Shown: piece by piece, positions 1 to 7,129 of the stretch
How the letters are laid out: each line of letters opens with the position of its first letter
How positions within the stretch are numbered: position 1 is the first letter of the stretch
From: Mogibacterium sp.
Lineage (GTDB): Bacteria; Bacillota_A; Clostridia; Peptostreptococcales; Anaerovoracaceae
Direction of reading: 5' to 3'
Assembly (NCBI GenBank): GCA_017469325.1
Contig: JAFUGO010000068.1
Span: 1-7,242 of the forward strand
DNA length: 7,242 nucleotides
Program-made: the position numbers and the translations under genes
Notes under the pieces: model-generated
Databases searched by the model: none
The model's input: only the letters and a program-made list of their open reading frames with translations
What the model was told of the DNA's origin: nothing

Positions 1-1376
1 ACCTCAGCGTTTCGTTCGACCTGAGGGATCATGCGGCATATGACGAGAAGACAGCTTCATATGTGCTCGAAAAGGGCGGATATGTGGTAATGGCCGGAAG
101 TAACAGCAACGATGTAAGTCCCGCTGCCGTAGTGAAACTCGGAAGTGACTTCACCGTACTGAAGGCAGGAAGACTCTTTGGGGGTGCGGATTTCAGCGAC
201 CTAAGGAGCCCGGGCACAAGGGTGTTCGATCTCAGCGGTGTCCCGGTTTATGAGGCTGACCTTTCACAATGGGAGCCGTATAAGATGTCTGCTCCCGAAA
301 CACCGGATGCAGGTCCTGTAGCGGATCTGACGGAAAAAGAGCTGGCCCTGATGAACATCGGAGATTTTCAGGACAGGGGCACTTCTCTGGCGGCGGTCAT
401 TGGCCAGTCCGCGCAGAGCGTAGCCGGCGCAGCGGGAGAGTCCTGCACTAAGCTGAAAGACAAGGGAATACAGAACCTGATCATGGCTGACGGGCCTGCC
501 GGAGTGCGCATATCGCGGCGCTATTATGAGGACAGCAAGGGCAGGCACGCGATCGGATCTACTATGCCGGAGACCATGCTTGAAATGCTCCCGACAGTCC
601 TGAAGATGATCCTTGACAGAGAACCTAAGGCAAAGCCGGGACGCGTTTTCAAAGAGCAGTACTGCACGGCGATACCTATCGCCACCGCGATAGCTCAGAG
701 CTGGAACACCGCATTTGCGGAATTGTGCGGAGACATAGTCGGAAGGGAGATGGAGATCTTCGGTATAGATCTGTGGCTCGCTCCGGCTCTCAATATACAC
801 AGGAACGTGCTTTGCGGAAGAAACTTTGAGTACTATTCCGAAGACCCTGTCATAAGTGGAAAGTTTGCAGCGGCAATCACGAGGGGAGTGCAGAAGCATC
901 CGGGCTGCGGTGTCACCATCAAACACTATGCGGCAAACAATCAGGAGACGAACCGCTACGCCAATAACAGCATAGTGAGCGAGCGCGCTCTCAGAGAGAT
1001 CTATCTCAAAGGCTTCGGCATCTGCATAAGAGAATCCGATCCCGCGTCGGTCATGACTTCATACAACCTGCTGAACGGCGGGCATACGTCCGAGAGCAGA
1101 GAGCTTACGGAGGTCCTGCGCAAAGAGTTCGGCTTTGACGGTGTTATAATGACCGACTGGGTCATCGGCGGAGATTCGCTCCTGTCCAAGAATTCAAAGT
1201 ACGGAGTGCCTGATCCGGCAAAGGTGGCGGCTGCGGGATGCAGCCTGTTCATGCCGGGAAACAGAAACGATTACAAGAGGATGGTTGAGGGACTTGGTGA
1301 CGGAACCGTCAGCAGTGATCAGCTCAGAGAAAACGCTGCATGGCTGCTTCACGTCATCGGGAGACTGAATAAATAG
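1..1376 (+). CDS. Glycoside hydrolase family 3 (beta-glucosidase-type), domain-reversed, 3' part
   Basis: The frame is open from position 3, so the gene begins upstream of the window; the GTG at 63 is internal. 457 residues are visible. Residues 1 to about 42 resemble the end of the fibronectin III-like domain of GH3 enzymes (AYDE, then VLEKGGYVVMAGSNSNDV). A linker follows, and the TIM-barrel catalytic domain starts near residue 109. Its motifs are DGPAGVR (163-169), RNFEYYSEDP (273-282), Lys307-His308 in the substrate-binding KH motif, and GVIMTDW with the likely nucleophile Asp385 (codon 1155-1157). In ordinary GH3 enzymes the catalytic domain comes first; the reversed order is known from Ruminococcus albus and Butyrivibrio beta-glucosidases. 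The acid/base Glu should lie in the missing upstream part. No signal peptide can be judged. The enzyme probably releases glucose or a similar sugar from beta-linked oligosaccharides, but the substrate is unproven. It is followed 17 bases later by the transporter gene. Confidence 0.9.
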   Translation, partial: LSVSFDLRDHAAYDEKTASYVLEKGGYVVMAGSNSNDVSPAAVVKLGSDFTVLKAGRLFGGADFSDLRSPGTRVFDLSGVPVYEADLSQWEPYKMSAPETPDAGPVADLTEKELALMNIGDFQDRGTSLAAVIGQSAQSVAGAAGESCTKLKDKGIQNLIMADGPAGVRISRRYYEDSKGRHAIGSTMPETMLEMLPTVLKMILDREPKAKPGRVFKEQYCTAIPIATAIAQSWNTAFAELCGDIVGREMEIFGIDLWLAPALNIHRNVLCGRNFEYYSEDPVISGKFAAAITRGVQKHPGCGVTIKHYAANNQETNRYANNSIVSERALREIYLKGFGICIRESDPASVMTSYNLLNGGHTSESRELTEVLRKEFGFDGVIMTDWVIGGDSLLSKNSKYGVPDPAKVAAAGCSLFMPGNRNDYKRMVEGLGDGTVSSDQLRENAAWLLHVIGRLNK

Positions 1377-1393
1377 TTTTTTGGAGAAAAACA

Positions 1394-2644
1394 ATGAACA
1401 CAAACAAAAGATGGTTATATCTCGGAATGGGCACACTGACGCTGCTCTTCCTCGGACTTATATACGCGTGGTCGATATTTCGCACACCGTTCGGCGAGAT
1501 GTTCCCGGACTGGAGCATCAGCCAGCTTTCGATGACTTTCACGATATCGATGATATTCTTCTGCCTGGGAGGTTTCGCGGGCGGAGTACTCAGCAAAAAG
1601 CTGAGCCTCAGGATACGTCTTCTGGTATCCGCTGTGATGCTGCTGGTCGGATTCTTTGCGGTATCTATGGTGAAGCCGGAATCTGCAGGTTCGAGTCTGA
1701 TGATCCTTTACTTCTTCTACGGAGTATTCGGAGGCGGCGGAGTAGGATTTGCATATAACGGCGTCATAGGCGCACTCAACAAGTGGTTCCCGGACAAGGT
1801 CGGACTTGCGTCGGGCATAATGCTTATGGGTTTCGGCCTGGGCGGTCTGGTGCTCGGGTCGGTAGTCAATTCGATGATCGGATCGATGGGACTCCTGCCT
1901 GTGTTCAAGATCCTGGGTGTAGTCATCTGCATAGTATGCGCTCTCGCGGCATTTATAATCAAAGTGCCGGATGAGAAAGAGTCTGCGGAGCTCGCCGTTC
2001 TTGCAGCAGCAGCCTCAAAGGATAAGGCAGAGGAGACAGTCAAAGAGGAGGCTCCTGTAAAGAACTACACAGCGGGAGAGATGCTCAGGACTTCCAGATT
2101 CTGGTTCTTCACGATCTGGGCTATACTTCTGAACTCGGCCGGACTGCTCGTTATAAACAGCGCAGCAAACATTTCCGTCGCTTTCGGCGGCACTGCGGTG
2201 CTCGGCATGATAGTCTCGCTGTTCAACGGAGCGGGCAGGATCGTTGCCGGAAACAACTTCGACAAGTTCGGACGCTTCACATCCACGCTCGTGAACAACG
2301 CGTTCATGCTCGCGGCAGGAATACTCCTGACACTCGGCGGCTTCACAGGCGCTTATGTGTTCATACTCTGCGGACTCGTATTTGTCGGACTCGCTTACGG
2401 CGGATGCCCTACGATCACATCGGCATATGTGAACAAGGCTTTCGGACCGGCCAACTTCCCGACGAATTTCAGCATCGCAAACTTCAGCCTCATTCCGGCA
2501 GCCACGATCGGCCCGATGATCTCATCGGCGCTGCTCGAGTCGGCAGGAGGCAGCTACAATACAAACTTCTACGCAATAGTGGGATTCTCCGCTCTCGCGG
2601 CGGTTTTCTGGGTATTGTTGAACAGAGCAAGCAAGGGAGAATAG
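1394..2644 (+). CDS. OFA-type major facilitator superfamily transporter
   Basis: This is a 416-residue integral membrane protein, the usual MFS length, with about 12 hydrophobic helices (roughly 10-29, 46-66, 73-92, 101-124, 137-160, 168-190, 235-256, 262-286, 300-318, 321-340, 358-382, 391-410). WFPDKVGLASGI followed by GFGLGG (131-151) is typical of the oxalate/formate antiporter (OFA) family. NGAGRIVAGNNFDKFGR (278-294) is the second-half MFS motif A. Family members move small organic anions such as oxalate, formate or pyruvate across the cytoplasmic membrane; the substrate here cannot be read from sequence. The central loop (191-234) is long and rich in Ala, Glu and Lys. The start is supported by GGAG at 1383-1386, seven bases before the ATG. 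The gene lies 17 bases after the GH3 gene, and its stop overlaps the ribosome binding site of the flavoprotein gene, indicating co-transcription. Confidence 0.88.
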   Translation: MNTNKRWLYLGMGTLTLLFLGLIYAWSIFRTPFGEMFPDWSISQLSMTFTISMIFFCLGGFAGGVLSKKLSLRIRLLVSAVMLLVGFFAVSMVKPESAGSSLMILYFFYGVFGGGGVGFAYNGVIGALNKWFPDKVGLASGIMLMGFGLGGLVLGSVVNSMIGSMGLLPVFKILGVVICIVCALAAFIIKVPDEKESAELAVLAAAASKDKAEETVKEEAPVKNYTAGEMLRTSRFWFFTIWAILLNSAGLLVINSAANISVAFGGTAVLGMIVSLFNGAGRIVAGNNFDKFGRFTSTLVNNAFMLAAGILLTLGGFTGAYVFILCGLVFVGLAYGGCPTITSAYVNKAFGPANFPTNFSIANFSLIPAATIGPMISSALLESAGGSYNTNFYAIVGFSALAAVFWVLLNRASKGE

Positions 2645-2656
2645 GAGAGGTAAAGA

Positions 2657-4027
2657 ATGGATTATGATGTAATTATTATAGGTGCAGGCCCGGGCGGGAT
2701 CTTTGCGGCATATGAGCTGACAAAGAACAGCGGACTCAAGACCGCAGTCTTCGAGGCAGGCAAGAAGCTCGAAGAAAGAAAGTGCCCGATAGACGGTGTA
2801 AAGATCAAATCGTGCATCAACTGCGAAAGCTGCTCCATAATGAGCGGTTTCGGCGGTGCAGGTGCTTTTTCCGACGGCAAATACAATATAACCAATGACT
2901 TCGGCGGCACTCTTTACGAATATATCGGAAAAGAAGAGGCCATAAAGCTGATGGAATATGTCGATACGATCAACATGTCGCACGGCGGAGAGGGCACAAA
3001 GCTCTACACAACCGCCAATTCCTCATTCAAAAAACTCTGCCGCCAGAACAACCTTCTGCTGCTCGATGCTTCGGTAAGACATCTGGGAACGGATAAAAAC
3101 TACGTCGTTCTCGGCAACCTGTATGAAGAGCTCAAAGACAAAGCGGACTTCAGATTCAGGACTCCTGTCGAGCATATCGAAGTGATAGACGGCGGTTACA
3201 GGGTGATCACAAAGGACGGCAGCTACACATGCTCAAAGTGCATCATCTCCGTAGGCAGGAGCGGAAGCAAATGGATGGAAGACGTTTGCCGCGAGCTCGA
3301 TATACCTACCGAGTCCAACAGAGTCGACCTGGGAGTCAGAGTAGAGCTCCCGGCAGAGCTGTTCTCGCATATCACGGACGAGCTCTATGAAAGCAAGATC
3401 GTTTACAGGACCGAGAAGTTCGAAGACAAGGTCCGCACATTCTGCATGAATCCGCGCGGCAGTGTTGTTAATGAAAACACCAACGGCATCGTAACGGTCA
3501 ACGGACACAGCTACGAGGATCCTGAGAAGCAGACGAACATGACGAACTTCGCGCTTCTCGTTTCAAAGCATTTCTCAGTTCCGTTCAAAGACAGCAACGG
3601 TTACGGCGAGAGCATCGCAAGACTGTCAAACATGCTCGGAGGAGGAGTCATCGTCCAGAGATTCGGAGACCTCATCCGCGGAAGACGTACAAACTACCAG
3701 AGGCTTGCGGACAGCTTCGTAACACCGACTCTGAAGGCCGAGCCGGGCGATCTCAGCCTGGTGCTGCCTAAGAGGATACTCGACGGCATAATCGAGATGA
3801 TCTACGCTCTTGACAAGATCGCTCCGGGAACGGCGAATGACGATACGCTGCTCTACGGAGTGGAGGTCAAGTTCTACAATATGGAAGTAACGCTCAATGA
3901 GCATCTTGAGACCAGATACAGCGGTCTCTACATGATAGGCGACGGAAGCGGAGTGACACATTCACTTTCGCACGCTTCGGCAAGCGGAGTGTTCGTTGCC
4001 AGGGATATACTCGATTCAGTTCAGTGA
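2657..4027 (+). CDS. COG2509-type NAD(P)/FAD-dependent oxidoreductase
   Basis: This is a predicted soluble flavoprotein of 456 residues. The N-terminal Rossmann motif GAGPGG (9-14) follows a beta strand (DVIIIGAG) and an acidic residue closes the second strand (VFEAG), as expected for FAD binding. GDGSG (428-432) near the C-terminus is the second FAD-contacting motif of this fold. A cysteine cluster, C43-x9-C53-x2-C56-x2-C59, precedes GFGGAGAFSDGK (64-75). This combination marks the poorly characterised COG2509 family of FAD-dependent dehydrogenases. The cysteines could bind iron-sulfur or zinc, or be redox active; which one is not known. No physiological substrate is established for the family. 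The start is set by AGGAGAGG at 2643-2650, which overlaps the transporter stop. The next gene follows after 31 bases. Another flavin-dependent HI0933-like reductase is a less likely alternative. Confidence 0.87.
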   Translation: MDYDVIIIGAGPGGIFAAYELTKNSGLKTAVFEAGKKLEERKCPIDGVKIKSCINCESCSIMSGFGGAGAFSDGKYNITNDFGGTLYEYIGKEEAIKLMEYVDTINMSHGGEGTKLYTTANSSFKKLCRQNNLLLLDASVRHLGTDKNYVVLGNLYEELKDKADFRFRTPVEHIEVIDGGYRVITKDGSYTCSKCIISVGRSGSKWMEDVCRELDIPTESNRVDLGVRVELPAELFSHITDELYESKIVYRTEKFEDKVRTFCMNPRGSVVNENTNGIVTVNGHSYEDPEKQTNMTNFALLVSKHFSVPFKDSNGYGESIARLSNMLGGGVIVQRFGDLIRGRRTNYQRLADSFVTPTLKAEPGDLSLVLPKRILDGIIEMIYALDKIAPGTANDDTLLYGVEVKFYNMEVTLNEHLETRYSGLYMIGDGSGVTHSLSHASASGVFVARDILDSVQ

Positions 4028-4041
4028 TAACTGCATAAGCG

Positions 4042-4048
4042 AAAGGAG
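4042..4048 (+). promoter_or_regulatory. Ribosome binding site fixing the threonine synthase-like start
   Basis: AAAGGAG lies ten bases before ATG 4059. An in-frame ATG exists at 3996, but it lies inside the flavoprotein gene, has no comparable site, and would add 21 residues before the zinc-ribbon cysteines. Confidence 0.8.
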
Positions 4049-4058
4049 CAGAGCACAA

Positions 4059-5291
4059 ATGAAAAACGTCAAGTGCCTCAAATGCATCAAGTGCGGAAAG
4101 GAGTATGAAGCTCTTCCGGATGCAACTACCTGTGAATGCGGAGGGATCCTTGATGTAGTCTACGATTACGATTACATCAGAGAAAACTTCACACCTGAAG
4201 ACATATCGGCAAGCGGCAATTACACGATGTGGCGTTACCGTCCGTTCCTTCCGGTAGAGGAAGACACGGTGCAGCCTCCTCTGAGAGTAGGCTGGTCTCC
4301 GCTATATGAGGAGCCACGTGTCGCAGAAAAACTCGGCATACGCAAATTCTGGCTGAAGGATGACGGCCTCAACCCGACCGCGTCACTTAAGGACAGAGCC
4401 AGCTCGATGGGAGTAGCCAAGGCGATAGAGGCGGGCTATGACACCATAGCGTGCTCCTCGACAGGCAATGCAGCCAGCTCACTGGCCGGCAATGCCGCGG
4501 CAGCAGGACTCAAGACATATATCTTCGTACCTGAAAGAGCACCTATAGGAAAGGTGGCTCAGCTCCTGATCTTCGGTGCGACAGTCATCTCGGTCAAGGG
4601 TAATTATGAAGAGACATTCGAGCTTTCAAAGGCCGCGATCGATGAATACGGCTGGTACAACAGAAACGCCGCGATCAACTGCTACCTTATGGAAGGCAAA
4701 AAGACAGTAGCTCTCGAGATAGCCGAGCAGCTCGGATGGCAGGTGCCTGATTACGTTGCTCTTTCAACAGGCGACGGATGCACCATAGCCGGAGTCTGGA
4801 AGGGATTCAAAGATCTTTACAATGCCGGCTTCACGGACAAGCTGCCTAAGCTGATCTCGGTACAGTCGGTCAACACATGCCCGATCAACATTGCTGCACG
4901 CACAGGCGAGCCTTGGCAGCCGATGGAGGAGAACACGATCGCCGATTCCATCTCGGTAGGCGTTCCGCGCAACCCTGATAAGGCCATCAATGCCATAGTC
5001 GAATCCGGCGGCATCCCTGTTGAGGTCACCGATGATGAGATCCTCGAAGCCATGAGAGAGACGGGCAGGGAGTGCGGAGTATTCGGAGAGCCTGCGGGAG
5101 TCACCGGAATGGCCGGACTCAAGAAGCTCTGCGCTGAAGGAAAGATCCCTGCGGACGCGAGCGTGGCCGTGATAGTTTCCGGAAACGGACTCAAGGATAC
5201 GGCAAACGGAATAAAGGCAGCGGGAGAGCCTATAAAGCTCGAACCGGACATCGACAAGTTCCGTGAAGTTCTGAGATCGCTCGAAAAATAA
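4059..5291 (+). CDS. thrC: Threonine synthase-type PLP enzyme with N-terminal zinc ribbon
   Basis: This is a cytoplasmic, fold-type II PLP enzyme of 410 residues. C9-x2-C12 and C25-x-C27 form a short zinc ribbon, as in many thermophile and archaeal-type threonine synthases. VGWSPLY (77-83) is the domain-entry motif. NPTASLKDRAS (105-115) carries the predicted Schiff-base Lys111 (codon 4389-4391). STGNAASSLA (134-143) is the substrate/PLP loop, and SGNGLKD near the C-terminus corresponds to the TGHGLKD-like motif of the family. The usual reaction is O-phospho-L-homoserine to L-threonine plus phosphate. Two points call for caution. The catalytic motif is SLKD rather than the common SFKD, and no homoserine dehydrogenase or kinase gene is adjacent; the neighbours are a flavoprotein and another PLP enzyme. 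Cysteate synthase and catabolic threonine synthase paralogues share this architecture. It is probably the last gene of the upstream operon. Confidence 0.85.
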   Translation: MKNVKCLKCIKCGKEYEALPDATTCECGGILDVVYDYDYIRENFTPEDISASGNYTMWRYRPFLPVEEDTVQPPLRVGWSPLYEEPRVAEKLGIRKFWLKDDGLNPTASLKDRASSMGVAKAIEAGYDTIACSSTGNAASSLAGNAAAAGLKTYIFVPERAPIGKVAQLLIFGATVISVKGNYEETFELSKAAIDEYGWYNRNAAINCYLMEGKKTVALEIAEQLGWQVPDYVALSTGDGCTIAGVWKGFKDLYNAGFTDKLPKLISVQSVNTCPINIAARTGEPWQPMEENTIADSISVGVPRNPDKAINAIVESGGIPVEVTDDEILEAMRETGRECGVFGEPAGVTGMAGLKKLCAEGKIPADASVAVIVSGNGLKDTANGIKAAGEPIKLEPDIDKFREVLRSLEK

Positions 5292-5320
5292 AAGGCTTAA
5301 TATGGCGTGATGCAGAATAT

Positions 5321-5338
5321 ATTTATTGACATATAAAT
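5321..5338. repeat. Short inverted repeat over the -35 hexamer
   Basis: ATTTAT (5321-5326) and ATAAAT (5333-5338) are perfect six-base inverted arms around TGACAT. The repeat covers the TTGACA hexamer, where a repressor could act. In AT-rich DNA such a repeat can arise by chance, so its role as an operator is only a suggestion. Confidence 0.25.
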
Positions 5339-5354
5339 TATTTTTTGGCATCAT
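5326..5354 (+). promoter_or_regulatory. Candidate sigma-A-type promoter of the second PLP gene
   Basis: TTGACA (5326-5331) is a perfect -35 match. A spacer of 17 bases leads to CATCAT (5349-5354), which matches four of six consensus positions. CATAAA at 5352-5357 is an alternative with a long spacer. The leader would be about 65 bases. The strong -35 and weak -10 suggest a regulated or activator-assisted promoter, but this is inferred from sequence only. Confidence 0.45.
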
Positions 5355-5415
5355 AAAAATATACGAGTCAACTATTGCTTTAATATATATGTAACCCGTC
5401 ACCATCATCATTTTC

Positions 5416-5422
5416 GGAGGTG
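5416..5422 (+). promoter_or_regulatory. Strong ribosome binding site
   Basis: GGAGGTG is a near-complete anti-16S match. Its GGAGG core ends six bases before ATG 5427, which fixes the start and suggests efficient translation. Confidence 0.85.
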
Positions 5423-5426
5423 TAAA

Positions 5427-6899
5427 ATGCTTGATTTAACTATCAATGAAAAGGGATTGAAGAACAACATTGAGCGTGCAAAAGCTCAGAACATCGTTCT
5501 GCCTACTTATGAGCAGATGAAGCATCCTGAAAAGGTGCCTCAGAAGATCCTCGATAAGCTTTCACAGACAGGTCTCTGGGATATCGATCCGGTAAACCTC
5601 TTCCGTATCACATGGAAGAACGAGCAGAAGGAGTCCGGCGGATTATTCCACGGCCCTAACTACATCGTGATCCCGCCTGAACTGTCAGGCGTAAAGTGCC
5701 GCATCATCTGCATGATCGGCAAGTGGTTCCCGACAGGATGCCACAAGGTAGGAGCTTCCTACGGATGCCTCGTTCCTGAGCTGGTAACAGGTCAGTTTGA
5801 CACAGGCTATCACAAGGCAGTATGGCCTTCGACAGGCAACTACTGCAGAGGCGGCGCATTCGACAGCGCGCTCCTCGGCGTTTATTCGGTCGCTATCCTT
5901 CCAGAAGGAATGAGCCGCGAGAGATTTGACTGGCTCAAGAACGTAGCCAGCGAAGTCATCGCCACACCGGGCACAGAGTCCAACGTAAAGGAGATCTTCG
6001 ACAAGACTCACGAGCTCAGAGAGACAAGAGAAGACGTATGGATACTCAACCAGTTTGAGCAGATGGGCAACTACATGTGGCATTACAATGTAACAGGTAA
6101 CGCCATCGCGGAGGCATTCGAAGAGATCAAGGGCGAAAACGGAAGACTTGCAGGTATGGCATTCACATCCGGTTCCGCAGGCACGATGGCTTCCGGCGAC
6201 AGGCTCAAAGAGCTGTATCCTAACGCAAAGCTGGCAGTCGGCGAGGCACTGCAGTGCCCGACTCTGCTTGACAACGGCTTCGGAGCTCACCGCATCGAAG
6301 GTATCGGCGACAAGCACGTTCCTTGGATCCACAACATCAAAAATACTGACATGGTCATCGCCATCGACGACGAGGACTCCCAGAACCTCCTCAGACTCTT
6401 CAACGAGCCGGTCGGCCGCGACTATCTCAAAGAACAGGGTGTCGATCCTGAACTCGTTGACCTGCTCGGATACTTCGGTATCAGCGGCATAGCCAATCTG
6501 CTCTGCTGCATCAAGATGGCCAAGTACTATGAGCTGACAGAGGACGACGTACTGGCAACAGTAATGACAGACTCTTCGGTTATGTATCAGTCCAGGATCA
6601 AAGAGCTGCAGGATGAGCAGGGCGAGTATTCACACGAGAAAGCCGCTCTCCACTACAGCAGACACATCCTCGACGAGAAGGATGACAACCTGATCGAGCT
6701 GACATACAAAGAAAGAAAGCGCATCCACAACCTCAAGTACTACACATGGGTAGAACAGCAGGGCAAGACGAGCGAAGAGCTCAATGCTCTCTGGTACGAT
6801 GAGGCCAACACATGGGGCGCTCTGCGCAAAGAGGCTTCGAAGGTCGACGAACTCATCAACGAATTCAACGAGGCTACCGGAGTTCTCAAGAATCTGTAA
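5427..6899 (+). CDS. Fold-type II PLP-dependent enzyme of unassigned function (cysteine synthase-like family)
   Basis: This is a 490-residue predicted cytoplasmic protein. GCHKVGAS (104-111) supplies the likely PLP Schiff-base Lys107. PSTGNYCRGGA (134-144) is the STGN-type substrate loop, followed by the AILPEGMS strand seen in this fold. TSGSAGTMASG (247-257) matches the glycine-rich phosphate-binding loop of the tryptophan synthase beta/cysteine synthase superfamily. About 120 residues from 370 onward form a charged, helical-looking extension (HNLKYYTWVEQQGK, 435-448) that compact cysteine synthases of 300-330 residues lack. Homologues are usually labelled only as PLP-dependent cysteine synthase family protein, and I know of no established reaction. 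Beta-elimination or beta-replacement on a small amino acid is plausible, but the substrate cannot be inferred. It has its own candidate promoter and a strong terminator, so it is probably monocistronic, directly after a second fold-type II PLP enzyme. Confidence 0.85.
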   Translation: MLDLTINEKGLKNNIERAKAQNIVLPTYEQMKHPEKVPQKILDKLSQTGLWDIDPVNLFRITWKNEQKESGGLFHGPNYIVIPPELSGVKCRIICMIGKWFPTGCHKVGASYGCLVPELVTGQFDTGYHKAVWPSTGNYCRGGAFDSALLGVYSVAILPEGMSRERFDWLKNVASEVIATPGTESNVKEIFDKTHELRETREDVWILNQFEQMGNYMWHYNVTGNAIAEAFEEIKGENGRLAGMAFTSGSAGTMASGDRLKELYPNAKLAVGEALQCPTLLDNGFGAHRIEGIGDKHVPWIHNIKNTDMVIAIDDEDSQNLLRLFNEPVGRDYLKEQGVDPELVDLLGYFGISGIANLLCCIKMAKYYELTEDDVLATVMTDSSVMYQSRIKELQDEQGEYSHEKAALHYSRHILDEKDDNLIELTYKERKRIHNLKYYTWVEQQGKTSEELNALWYDEANTWGALRKEASKVDELINEFNEATGVLKNL

Positions 6900-6902
6900 A
6901 GC

Positions 6903-6934
6903 AAAAAAGGACTGTTATTGTGCAGTCCTTTTTT
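6903..6934 (+). terminator. Intrinsic terminator after the second PLP gene
   Basis: AAAAAAGGACTG (6903-6914) pairs perfectly with CAGTCCTTTTTT (6923-6934) around an eight-base loop. The GGACTG/CAGTCC core is followed by six T residues. The A-tract on the left arm means it would also end transcription on the opposite strand. It begins three bases after the stop codon. Confidence 0.93.
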
Positions 6935-6997
6935 AGTAAGAAATTTCACCTCATCTTAAAGCTGACGGTAAATAGTAAAACTGTATTGGCATTTCTC

Positions 6998-7026
6998 TTG
7001 TCATTTCAGAATTGAGGCGGTAAAAT
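6998..7026 (+). promoter_or_regulatory. Sigma-A-type promoter of the lipoprotein gene
   Basis: TTGTCA (6998-7003) matches five of six -35 positions, and TAAAAT (7021-7026) matches five of six -10 positions. The spacer is exactly 17 bases. It sits just downstream of the terminator, so the lipoprotein gene begins a new transcription unit. Transcription would start near 7033. Confidence 0.7.
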
Positions 7027-7032
7027 ATATTC

Positions 7033-7129
7033 ATCATAAACCTATCTGCTGATACGTTGGGGGAGAATTACAAAATCTGCTGTACGGTCAGCGAACAACT
7101 GTATTTATGTGACAGGGAGGAAAATGATC
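7033..7129 (+). other. Leader of the lipoprotein transcript, about 90 to 97 bases
   Basis: The predicted start near 7033 leaves a leader of about 90 bases. Its only pairing I can see is a four-base stem, GCTG with CAGC, around TACGGT near 7080-7093. It shows no known riboswitch signature and no terminator hairpin, so I assign it no regulatory role. Confidence 0.35.
7115..7120 (+). promoter_or_regulatory. Ribosome binding site deciding the lipoprotein start
   Basis: GGGAGG lies nine bases before ATG 7130 but only three before ATG 7124. The spacing favours 7130, although both starts are in frame and differ by just two residues (Met-Ile). Confidence 0.75.

Larger units (their letters stand above)
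5292..5426 (+). other. AT-rich intergenic region before the second PLP gene
   Basis: This gap is the only long break in the first 6.9 kb and is far richer in A and T than the genes around it. It holds a candidate promoter, a small inverted repeat and a strong ribosome binding site. No hairpin with a T-tract is evident after the thrC stop, so read-through from the upstream operon remains possible. I see no T-box or other riboswitch, and there is little room for one. Confidence 0.6.

Noticed and set aside
63..65. GTG at 63 as the start of the GH3 gene
   Set aside because: The same frame is open back to position 3 and encodes matching fibronectin III-like sequence, and no ribosome binding site precedes the GTG.
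264..926. Long minus-strand open frame across the GH3 gene
   Set aside because: It lies wholly antisense to a strongly supported gene and its translation resembles no family. The 4764-5411 and 5685-6332 minus-strand frames are rejected for the same reason.
3996..4058. Longer N-terminus for the threonine synthase-like gene starting at 3996
   Set aside because: It would overlap the end of the flavoprotein gene, lacks a good ribosome binding site, and the family begins just before the zinc-ribbon cysteines. ATG 4059 has AAAGGAG at ten bases.
5308..5353. TGATGC and GCATCA as a regulatory inverted repeat
   Set aside because: The arms are only six bases long, 34 bases apart, in AT-rich DNA. Chance is a sufficient explanation.
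6812..7015. Small plus-strand frame spanning the end of the PLP gene and the terminator
   Set aside because: It is out of frame with the PLP gene, runs through the terminator hairpin and has no plausible ribosome binding site.
7033..7123. Riboswitch in the lipoprotein leader
   Set aside because: No stable paired structure, conserved motif of a known class, or terminator/antiterminator pair is visible.
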